Of a DNA stretch of 64,000 nucleotides, positions 14,801 to 26,800 are shown piece after piece. Below the pieces are notes generated by a model that was not told the origin of the DNA, searched no databases, and saw only the letters and a list, made by a program, of their open reading frames with translations. The DNA comes from Apteryx mantelli (Eukaryota > Chordata > Aves > Apterygiformes > Apterygidae). Position 1 is the first letter of the stretch, and every line of letters starts with the position of its first letter. Position numbers and translations under genes: made by a program. Location of the stretch: positions 10,806,001 to 10,870,000 of the forward strand of contig NC_089994.1 in NCBI RefSeq assembly GCF_036417845.1, written 5' to 3'.

Positions 14801-17800
14801 CACTAGTGTAAACGCTTGCAATTTCATGCAGCCGTAAGGCCTCCAGAGGAGTCAGTTTTGTGCAACAGAAAGGAAAATGGGAGAGAATCCAAGAGTAACC
14901 TAAATAAATTAGCAGCACGCAAGGTGACTCTGCCTGACTCTCGAGAAGCTTTACCGATGGTCAGATCAGTTGAATGTTCCTTACTATTCTGGTGGGCACG
15001 AAAGAAGCTCTCACTGTATAATTAAATTATGAATGCTGGGGAGGAGTATAGGCAAAAAACATTAATGACTTCTGAATCAATAAATCATGGTCTTAAACAG
15101 CGTGCTTTATTGATTCCTGTGATGCTTATTTCCCACTGCACCTGCCTGTTCCAGCGGTGCTTGGAGACAGCGATAGGAGAAATGGGCGTTTCCATATAGG
15201 GCCCATTTAGGTTTGTAATTTACATCTTTTCAGTTTTGGGCCAAAATGTGTGATAAAAGTTCTTAGCCCAAATAAAACTGAGCCAATTGGATAAAAATAA
15301 GCAAACAAACAAGAAAAAAATAATGACACTTGCAGAAGTAAAAACAATTAAAACCTAAATTGTGCTGTGACCAGCTGGACCAAAACGCGAATCCATGACA
15401 AAAGTAGTCAGATCTTTATTTGCTTTACTGAAGTGTTCACAGTGGATATTTATACAGTTCCATAATCTAGGGATTATTTTTGGGCTGCATACACCCAGGT
15501 TTGCATCATAGACACGTGCTATGTCAGCATTTCAGACATAGCCGGAAATGATCTTTATTAAAGTGCCTCTGTCATTTTCTAATGCACTTTGAGAAAGCTC
15601 TAATCCATTTCTTCTATTTTGTAAATTTTCAGTCAAAATGTTGTGCAGCACTTCTAAGTATGAAAACCCCTTTGTCATCGTTGGGGGATGTTTAAAGATA
15701 ATATTACCATAAAACAAAGAATAAACCACTAATTTATTGATGTAGTGGGAGTGTAATATCTGCTCTGAATAAGGCAGAAATAGGAAGGGTTTATTTTTGA
15801 GCACCTGATCTTGTTTTGACTTATGCACATCAAGAATAATCCCATTGAAGCCAGTGGATTTACATGCTTATAAATCTGTGTAAAGGCACTTTAAAAGTGT
15901 CTACTGCTTGCCCTCGTTATAAGTCTTTTGTTAAAAGGGATCCAGCTTTATGAGGTACTTTGAACTCTTGACTGAGACAACTAATTAGTTTTGGGTTCAT
16001 AACTAATGTATTTTTCCAGAACTTTGCCTGTGTCTTAGCCAGATATTACCTTTCATTGGGGACCTGCTTGGTAAAAAATATTTTTCATGAGGCCCATAAT
16101 TTACAGTGAACAAGCACTAGATTCATTCAGTTACATATTAATATAGAAATGTGGGAGAAGAATTCTTTGGCTAGCAGCAGTATTGCAACCTCAAAATATT
16201 ATAGGTTATAATAACTTCATTGTAACTGATTCCTCATGCTAAGGATGATAAAAAATAGCGCTTCCACCGTCAAGAGAGAAACAGCCTGTCTTTTTCTTTA
16301 TGTATCTTCATCTTGAACCCTATAAACACCCAGTGCCTCTCCATCCATAGGCATAGACATCACTGATCCCAAGAAGAGCCTTATAAAGAGGGTGTAGCAT
16401 GTTGTAAAGCCGCAGAGCTATCCTGATGTGATTTTATATGATGATGGTTCAGACTGATCTCTAAGACAATGTATTTCCTTTCACCAGTTGGATATCATTC
16501 CCTGTCTCTCCCTTTCTTTACAAGGATTTTGACCATCACTGCCCATGGGTCAACAATTGCATAGGACGGAGGAACTACCGCTATTTTTTTCTCTTCTTGC
16601 TGTCCTTAAGTACACACATGGTTGGAGTATTCACCTTTGGGCTGATCTTTGTATTAAACCATATGGAAAAGCTGGGGGCAGCTCATACCACCATTACGTA
16701 TCCTTCTTTTTGGTCTTTCAAGAGTCAAGGTGGCCTTGAGGAAAATGTGAAAGAATAAATGTGAAGATTTGTCTTCCTGGAACTGGTGGAGATCTACTCC
16801 TCTCCGGATTCCCTTTCCTTTTTCCCCGTAAATGCTTAGTGCAAGTTGTCTTCTGTACCGTTCTGACCTATGTAGCCACTGATTACCCCCAAAACTGTGG
16901 CTGACCTTCTGTCTTTCTCAGTCATTGCCATGGTGACCTAGCAGAGAGAGATATGCTGCATTCCTGAATTTTACTTCCAATTGGAGGTGACTCTACACTG
17001 CTGGGTACTATTTATTATATTTAAAACATAATACAGTAGATTTTGCCCTAGAGGCAGTCCCTCTGCATACTAGCATAATACATATACTAACATATATGCT
17101 AATTGACATATGTTTTTGTTGAATGTTTTTAGATTTTTCAGGATCAAAAATGTCTATAAAATAGTTTTCTCAGATTATAGAAAAAATTTACATCTCTTTT
17201 AACATTATTTTCTTGCAAATGTTCATCAGAGAACGTATGTGCAGAAAACATGTCAAAATCTGCATAAAGAAATTTAATGCCAAAGAGTGATTGAGAGCGG
17301 GTGGAGGGTAAGGGGAAAATACAAAGTTTTGGTTGACCCAGATAGGTGGTTTTGAGGGCAAATGGAAAACAGAGGGTTAATAGTAAGTAAACCTGACAGA
17401 TTCACCCCACTGAAAAGCTGAGTGGCCACTTAGGTGTTTCAAGGAGAAGGGAAAAAACCTGCTATAAAGCGTTTTGTTGTGGTTTTGTGCTGACATTAGC
17501 TCTGTGGTTCTGAGGGATGCTACTCCCACTGGCAGGTTAGAGCACAGGAGTCTTTAGAAGATGGTTACAGCCAGAATCAATGAGTTTGCGTTTTATTTTC
17601 GAACCATCTCAAGGAGAAGGAGCCAGGCTAGGAGCAGAAATAAAGCAATGTATTTGCTTGGGGCACTGGTCGATGGGAGTTAAAAAATGATGATGCAGAG
17701 AGGTTGTTGCTCTGCCAGCCTGGTGGTTTTGGGACGCATCCATCACCATCCGACTGCATATTTTTAAACTGCAGAGAACAGACGATATGACTAGATACTA

Positions 17801-20800
17801 GCGACCAGAAGAGACCTAAAATAAGATGACTGCATTGAAGAGGGAAGGATGGGAAACTTACAGCTTTCAAATACTCATTACAAAATTGTATGCTGAAGAG
17901 GAGATAACAGTAGGATTTGTTACTGGTCTGAAAGGATTCCCATAACATATCTGAGGTCTAATTCCAAGGTAGACTTAACTTTGAGGTGAAATTTAAATGG
18001 CCTAATTAAAGGCGAGGAATATCCTCCCTATTTTCAAGAATTTTTTCTCCTTTTCCCCTCCCTTTTCTTCACACCCTCTTTTTCCCTTCACTGATTCTCA
18101 TTTCTTTAACTCCTGGATACAGAATGGCTGTCATGTGTGTGGCTGGGTTATTCTTTATCCCAGTCATTGGTCTCACTGGTTTCCATATTGTCCTAGTGGC
18201 CCGAGGGCGCACAACCAATGAACAGGTAAGACACGATCCTTTCTCTGTGCTTGTGGCTGAGGTGTGGAATTGGGAAGGAAATAAAGAGAAAGTTCATGCA
18301 AGTCAGCTTGGATAAAGTGAAAACTGACCCAAATCTTAGCAGTAACACCCTTACTAGGGCTTTTTCAGGATTTAGGAAGGTTGCCAATTTTTTATTTTCA
18401 ATTTTTTTCTTGGATGCACTGCACGCACAGGTTTTGCCTAATCACAAAAGATCAGCACATGCTTATTTATCACTTAAAACCGACTCATGGCCTAGTAATA
18501 GGTTTTGTGTGGTGAGTACTGTCAACCCCAGAAGTTCAAACTTTATGAGTCAGAGTGAACGAATCATCAGACTGCACGAAAGAAAGGAAAAGATTAAATC
18601 ATGCTTTTGTCCTGTCTCCTGATATTTTGCACCCCCCCGCCAGCCCACGCTGCACCAGTCCGGTCTGCGCTGGCCCTTTGTCCCTCGCTCTCATTCACAT
18701 GCCTGTGTGCGCGCACGCACGCAGAGGCTATTGGCTAAACAAAAGGCCAGCGCAACATCCCGCGCCAAAAAGCCAGGGAAACTTGTGATTTCCTTGCAGT
18801 TACTCGAAAGCGTGTAATCCGCAGCCCCCGGCGAGAGGCCGACCTGTATGCACGTGCCCAGCAGCAGCCTGGTGCAGGTGCCGGAGATCCAGCCCCGGAC
18901 GGCCAGTCTGCTCCTGCTGTTCGCGCGGGGCAGCTGGCTCCGTGGAAAGCTTGGCACCTTGGTACGTGGTGTGCCAGTTGGCTGCTTTCTTCCTGAGGCT
19001 AATTAATCGTGTGCGGCCCGGTGCTTTGCCCTTTCACCGCTCCAGCTCCAAAGCTCCGCTCACGCGGCTGCCTTTCGCCGCTCCACGCGTTTTCCCTGCT
19101 CTTGCATCCGCGGGCTCTCCGTGGCCCCCGTTGCTGAGGTCCCATTCGTGTCGTACGGCACGCTGACGGCTTCGTGCTCCTGTAGACTGTATCGCTGCGG
19201 TGCAGGCAAAGGTGAAGACATCTGCCTGAGGCCAGGCCGGTGTGAGCTAGGATGAGATGAGACGGTGTGTCCTATCCAACGGGAGACAGTAAAACCCTTT
19301 GTCTGCGAATAGGGTGAGGGGTGAACGCAAGCAAGGAATCTGAAACCGCCCGTAATTGGTGCCTGACGTGGCCTTTGAACAAAGCAGGCTTGCTGTCGCT
19401 GTGAATCCTTACGCGCTTTCTTCCGCCCATCTCAGTCCTGCTTGGAATCAGCTGCCCTTCACTTTTTTTAACTCGTTTTGGCCAAGGATTAGGTTTGATA
19501 GCGCTAACAATAGTAGCATGAAACCCAGTGCGTTTTGTCCTCACAGCCCAAATTGCGGTCTCCTTTAGGCTTGTTTGTGGGCAGGGAGGAAAATTGTCTA
19601 TGAGAATTTTAGCCAGAGGAGGAAGGAGAAAAGGAAAAAAAAGTAAAGTAAAATCTAACTTCTTGTATTTGCAGCTACACTAAAACTCAGATATGTTGAG
19701 AATTTTGCATTTAACAAGACTGAAATAACTATTGGAAAAGGCATCCTGGTCTGATTTGGTTTCCTGAGCTGCCGGATCACCTGAGATTAACCCATCTTCC
19801 TAGGGCCTTTGCCAAAAATTAAATATAATCTTGTCTTCATGGCTGCTTGGTCACATACACTGTCTAGTGGAGGATGGATGTTCCAGACCTTCAGGTCCCT
19901 TTCAGAGGAAGCACATTTAAGTAATTAGAGCACCAGACTAGGCCTGATGGATATGAGATCTACTCCTGGCTTTGCTACTGTTTTAAAACATTCACTTTTC
20001 TTCTGCAGTCTCAGTATCGATTCTCTGTTCTCACACTGTTAGTTATCTGCTGCCAGCTCTCCACTTACAGTATGCTCAGCTACACTCGTCCTTTTTCCCC
20101 GTTACATTTTATAGGCCAGTGTTATAGATATTTGTGGTGTTTTCCTGTAAATTCTTGGTATTTGTTCATTCCAGAGATTGCAGGTTTTGAGCATGCATAC
20201 CAGACAGACTGTGATTTAGGAGTGCATATTGGCTGAGTTTATATGTTTCTGAGCTTTCTGAATGCCTCTGAAAGTCATTTGTGGAATCAAAATAACCCAA
20301 CATCTGATCATATCATGGTATTTTTAGTTTCTGAATAGAGCAAACAAATATCTTTCCTTTTGAGATGGCTTTCTATCGGTGGATGTCAAAGTATTTTAGA
20401 AACCAAATTGGTGTAATTAGTGATGTAATCTGATAGTTAGAGAAATTTTATCTTCAGAATGTGTGTGAGAAAACGGACACAGAAAGTGCTTAACCAGCAT
20501 CTGACAGCAGGTCAGCTTGAGCCCAGGAATGACTGCAGATGTGCCAAATGTCCCAGTCATCAAATTACTCTTCCAACACACAGAACTTCCAACATTTCAA
20601 TATGTTATATTAAAGAGGCCAGCAAAATCATTTAATCATTGCAATTTTATGTGCAGGTAATTAAAGTATTTCTGGTACTCTGTAAATGCGGTGCTAGGTC
20701 AGGACTATGACTTGATTAAAATGCATTACTTGCAAACAGCAGCAGTAATGCTTTTAATGGCAACCACTATTAATCCCTCTGGCTTTATTGGTATTTATCC

Positions 20801-23800
20801 CCATACAGTTATTTTCAAGTATCTGGGCTGCCTGTAGAGTGCAAACCCTTTATACAGCTAATGCAGCTTGTTGTGGATCCCGCCAGTCTAATTTTCTTCA
20901 AATAGTTCATTTCCAAGCAAGCACCGTAGTCACCGGGGAGCTCCTGGCACCCTCCCACACAAAGCAGTGGTGGGTACTGGGTGCTGCTGGAGGGTTTGGA
21001 GGATGCACGGCTCTCGTCCAATGCTAGGAGCGTAGAATCGACATTCCTGTCGGTTTGGAGGCGACAGGGAAAGACAGCAACCAAAACAGCCCGTCTGGCT
21101 GACGGCAGGCAGGAACCTGGTGCAGGAGCGGTATGGGGAGGAGGTGAGCCTGCAGCTTCGCAGCACGGTCCAGAAATACTGAGCACGCTGCTCTTTTGGG
21201 AAGAGCTCTTCGACTAGCGTGCACGAGAGCTGGAAGGGGCTGATGGAAGTCGTGTGTCAGAGCCGGAGGGAGCAATATTTCTAAGGAAAACAATCTGCCG
21301 TTTGGGGAGGACGAGCGCTGGAGCAAGGCGGCCTCGTCCTGGCGCTGCGGGGGCTGGCGGGGTGTTTCTGCAGGCGGCGGTTGGAGCGCTGCCCCGAATT
21401 ATCGTTGCAGGTGACGGGTAAATTCCGGGGGGGAGTGAACCCTTTCACCCGCGGCTGCTGCGGAAACGTGGAGCACGTGCTTTGCAGCCCCCTGGCCCCC
21501 AGGTAAGGGGAAGGCTCGGTGCTGGGAGCGAGGGAGGCGGCGGAGGTGCTGGGACGGAGGGAGAAGGTGCTCGGTTGGGCTCACGAGCAGGACTGATGTG
21601 TTGCGGGCTGCCGTGGAGTCTGGCACTGCTCAGCCTGGTGGAGAAATGGGGAGTAAAGCAGGGCACTCGCTTGGGCAGAGCTGGAATATTGCACGGATGT
21701 AGCCTGTCAAGCAGTTTCTTTCTTCGTGTAATTCATAATCTTCACCCCAGAAACATATATTTGGGATGAGCAAGCCAAATGATATCAAGAGACGATAGCC
21801 CTGTTTCGCTAAGATGCTTATCCAGTGAAATACAGTAACAGGGTAAATTCCGCTCCGTTATCAGCTTCCCGACACAACTTCTCGTATTGTACAAAGTCCA
21901 AGCACAGCTAAAGGATTGTAGTCTGTGGGAAAGAAAGAAGGAATCTAAAATCAGCCTTTCCCCTTTAGACTTAAATCTAATTTAAAGTGGCTGTGGTTTT
22001 CAATCTCACTGACACTTCCATTATCATAAAACAGATTTCCAACCAGGTCTACATCACGGAACATGGGATTTTATTTATGGCTTTCTATTTTGGGGGAAAT
22101 AAATTTATTCTTTCACATTTTGAAACTAGGATTTTAAGGCAATAGATCAGGTGGAGTATAAATATCCTAGGTGCCGAGTTGTCCAGCTTGCTACATGTTA
22201 GTACAAGTTAGTAATGGTACTACAGGAAGACTTATTTAAGCCTTTTTGAGGTGCTGAGCAATCCCAGCCCTCAACACTGTTATCTGAAATACTGTTTTCT
22301 TGGCTATGCAGCAAATAAGTCTTGAAAGACTATTACTGATGTTAAAGTGAAGACCCTGGAATAGCTGCTTCTCAACCTTACCAACATTTAAAACTCAGGT
22401 CAAGATATTTTAAGAGAACGGGATATTAGAAGTTGGGAGACACTCTTGTTAAGAGAGGGGAATGAGTAATATCATCACTGCTATACTCAGAATTTTAGCA
22501 AACATAATCTTTGTGTTTTATGAAGACCTGTTCAAATTGTCCTGTCTATTGAAAGTCCATCACTACCAGAATGTCCTGTTCACTAGACGAAACAGAGAAA
22601 GCTTGTGTGCATATTTTGGTATTTTTACATTGTACAGCCAGGGCCCAGCTGCACTTACAGAATTCTAATCTGCTGGAAATAAATTAAGTGTCTAAAACCA
22701 GCCATTTCCCCTTAGATTTGTTGCTTCCTATAGACCTGCCTGTTTCTTTTACCTCTACTTATTTGGACACTCTGGTCCTCTAAAACATGCTTCAGAAACA
22801 AGTCTCCATGTGGTAAGCTAGAACTGACAGCACATCGTCTTCTCCATGTTAACTCCTCTTGTGCTGGGTCTTTTGCCCCCCGTCTCCATCTCCCACCGCA
22901 GGGAAGCTGGTTCATGTTAACGGGGTAAGATCTAGTAAATCGCTTCCATTGGTGGTAGGCGCCTCTTCTCTCTTGTGTGGACTGTGCTCTTGTCTCTCAG
23001 TGCTTCAAATATCGCTTGTTTTTTTTAATGCATCCCCTCCTCTTCCTCACTAAAATTCATGTTGATCTTTTTATTGCTTTTTAATGACTTCCTGGACTGA
23101 CATCCATTGAAGTAAATGTAGTTTACTTACGTAGATTCTGCCACATTCTTAAATCTTATCTCAGAAGCAGGAAGATTTTCTTGTTTCTGTGCCTCGTTCT
23201 TAGGTTGTTGTTTCTTCTAATGATGACTGTTGAACGGTTAATTAGGTACATAGTTGAGCCCAAGAAAAAGCAAGCTGTGAGTGTGAAGCCTCCTTTCTTC
23301 CGACCGGACCTATCTGAGCGGCAGATCACCGTGAAGATCAGTGACAACGGAATCCAAGCCAACCTCAACCGCAGCAAGGTAACACATCTCTTGGAGAAAA
23401 TCATGGAAGCTGAGTCCTTTTCTTACACGTCATCCTCTGAGAGTAACCCAGGACTGGTAGCAGGAGTTGATGATCCAGCAGCAGTTGTCTTTGTGGCTCT
23501 ATAATAGAACATCTTTGGGCATCTTTTGGAAGATGACGTTATTCTTTGCAACAGTTAGTTACTCTCTGTCCCAAGGGTTTCCACCTCTTTGTGTTTAAAT
23601 TAATTTTAACGAAGTTACCACGTTGCGGGAACTCTTGTACCACCAGGTCAGCTGTCCTGCTTTGAGGAAGGTTACGAGCTTCAAAACTGCGGGAAGGTCT
23701 GCGGTGCAGTGAAAAGAATATTGGCCCAGAAGTTGAATTTTGCTCCTTCCCCTTGCTTTTTTTTTTTTTTTTTTCATTTTTTCCAGGTATGAAATATAAG

Positions 23801-26800
23801 GACTTGTTTATTCATATAAAAAGCAGTGGATTCATGAGAAGCCACCTTGCAAAGTTTTTGCAGGGGACTCTTTGCATAGTTACTTGCTGAGAGATACCTG
23901 GAAAATTGCTGGAAAATGCTAGAAAATACCATTGGCTTAACTAGTACGATGCTAATGTTCAGCAGGCCAAGTAAACAAGGATAGTGCATTTAAAATTATA
24001 TTGGCTTCCTATGATAATGCTAATTTTATACATGATAGTCCTTATCTGCAGTGGATGCTGAATTGTGTTTGTCATCCCAGGTGTAGGTTATTCTTGTTCG
24101 TCGGTACCCCCAGCGCTGTGACACGTTGTTATCTAATGGGTTGTGGGTAACAATTGATTCTCTGCTCGTTTTCAGTCTAAAATTAGCCTGGAGGGTCTGG
24201 AGGATAAAAGTATGGACGTGCAGCCACCTCTCCCACCCAAAGGAGATCCAAGCAAGTACTCTGAGCTAACAGGGCAGCTGGGAGCCAGTGAAGGTACTGT
24301 TGCATGATCAGTTTTTATTTTTAATAGTAAGAAAATATTTCAGCCTCTTTAATAAGCTCTCAGTATTCTTTCAAAACAGTAATGGGAACTGGGTGAGGGG
24401 TTTTGTATTTACAGGAGTTCTGAGCTAGGGGAGTAAACAGCAGGAAAGGGAGAGAAAAGTCAACTTGCAGTGGTTCCTTCAAGTCTCGTTTGGATATTTC
24501 ATTTCTTTTTTGTGAGCTTTTAAAACACTTTTAGACCCCTTTTTAAAATTTTGATGAGTTATAAAATGGAAAATGTCATTTTGAAGTGAGGAATCAAATA
24601 TTGGAATGAAATGCTTAGGCATTTCAAACAGAATTATTTCGTTTATGAAAAGCTGAAATTAAAGCTGTGAGGCTATGAAAAAAAATCTCTATTTTTTTTC
24701 AGCCAAAGCTAGTAGCTGAATTCAACCCAATTTTTCCACAGTTTCAATTTTTGGCAAAATTACTACTCATCAAAATATGTCACCCCACTGTATATATTAT
24801 ACTTTGTTTCTTATTTTCTTTAGGTTGCTGCTCTGGCCTTATGCACTGTTATTCCCACATGGGGTCCCATAGATTTGGGTGGAATTCTGCACAAAAGTAG
24901 TATAAGTTTTATTCTTTGCAGAACAGAGCTCAGTTTGCAGAGGACCATGGATAACGGGGAAGTAGGGACGACAGCCTGCTCTCGCACATTTTTAATACAA
25001 ACCCTTTTTTTTTTTTTTTCCAGAAGGGGGCCTTTCGCCTAAACTGATCAGCCCTCCTACACCTGCCATGTACAAGTACCGACCAGCTTTCAGCAACAAT
25101 CCCAAAGTCCACTATCATGCTGCACCTGAGCAGGTGAGCAAGCTACAGTAGCGTGGGAAAATCCCATCCCAGCTAATGCTAAGCAACTTCAAGCTGAGGG
25201 TAAATTCACATCAGGGCTCTTGGGAATGTCAGAATGCAAAAGCAAACACCACCACTCAGCTTGGGTAGGAAATAATGTGGATTTTCACTATGTTCCTTGT
25301 AAAAACATGTCTGCTTTCTCGGTGTTCCTCTGCAGAGCATGATATGTCTGTTCGGCGGACGAGCATGCACTGTTGCTTTACCAGGGTTGGGGCCTGATCC
25401 TGAGGTGCTGAGAGGTGTCAGCTCTTGTTGGCTTCTCCCAACACAGATGCCAGCTCCCATTTGCTTTAGCGGGAGCAGCACACGCTGAGCGCTTTTCTGC
25501 ATCAGGCCCTTCAGGCAAGGGGCAACATGCTCAGTGATTCCTTAACATGTCAGCTTGCAAAACACAAAGAGCTTTTAAGGTATCCCAAGATATATTTTAG
25601 CTAAATTTAAAATTAATGGAAAATTCTCTGTTTGACTTGCCCTAGCACCTTCTCAGAGCATCTGGGTAACATATTTATAAAAAAAAAACCAAAAAACAAC
25701 GCTTGGCATCATTTCTTCCCGTCAAAAATCCAAGGTCCAAACAATTAAAGAGAGGCTTTCTCTTGGCATGAATGTTCCCTGTTTTCTCTTAGCTTAGAAG
25801 TTTTGCAAGTGTTTATACTGTTTCCTTTGGAAGCATAACGCAAATCTAAGCCCACTGGAAATAGGCCTGTTTTTCTCACTTTTTTATTGTGAACTTGTTG
25901 CAAATAGTCCTTGGACCCTCAAAGGCCTGAAAACAGCAGTTTGAAAATCACTGGTCTAACTTGTAGGTTGGTGATATGTACGTAAATCTTCATACAGCAG
26001 AGGCGATAGCCTTAAACACACATACCACAATGCAGTTTTCTTAAGATTAATTTTGTCAGCTTCTCCAACGTCATTCCCGCAATAACAAGCCAGAAGGTGA
26101 TGTAATTAAGGGAAGGAAAATGTGGTAGAGATATGTAATTGACAGTTTCTAAGCAGCAGCACTGCAATGAGACAGAATGTTCCTTAAATGATGAAGAAAA
26201 CTTTGCTAGTAACCTTTTCACTTTGAAAACACAGGCGGTGACAGACAGTGGAATTCCATCTAGCACCAAGTCCAGGTTTTAGTCTTACTGCAGTAATTAC
26301 TTGTAAATCTTACTCTCTGGATCTGTCCAGTGAATGAAGAAAAGATTGGCTTATGAAGGGGAACATGAGAAGAACAGTGCGTTCACTGTATCCAAAAAGT
26401 TTAATATCCTATCATCTTCACTTTGTTGCGTTACAAATGGCTTCCCAGCCAATTCAAAACATTGTATTTGCAGGCACCAGCCAGCACTTAACCTGCAATT
26501 TTGTGCAAGCAGCGCTGTGCGCAGCAGGTAGTATTCTGGGTCGCGATGCAGTAAGGGAGATGATAGCCGTGGAAGGCAAGCTTTTTTATTCATTCAATAC
26601 CTAGCTCTGGATGCAATATAGAGAGAGGGCAGGCTCTGATGAGGGCAGGCGATGGAGCAGCGCTGTGCATTGGTAATGGGGTGCGGCATCTCCCCTCTGC
26701 GGGCTGCTCCTCCAAACCCAGCCCGGGACGATGGTGCTTCCATAGGCTGGCTGGGGTGCGTACACTGAGCTTTGCCAACTCGTTCAACTTCCTAGTAGTC

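Larger units (their letters stand above)
13417..16524 (+). other. ZDHHC8 intron 3
   Basis: No exon is recognised. A 98-codon minus-strand frame at 15532-15828 matches nothing known to me. An 11-bp inverted repeat lies at 15074-15116, and a 'CCCATTGAAGCCAGTGGATTT' repeat string lies near 15.84 kb. Confidence 0.7.
18226..21410 (+). other. ZDHHC8 intron 5
   Basis: No exon of the gene is recognised. It contains a CpG-rich patch (about 18.62-19.21 kb), a SINE head fragment (19.92-19.98 kb), and a second GC-rich stretch (about 20.93-21.41 kb) running into exon 6. Confidence 0.7.
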
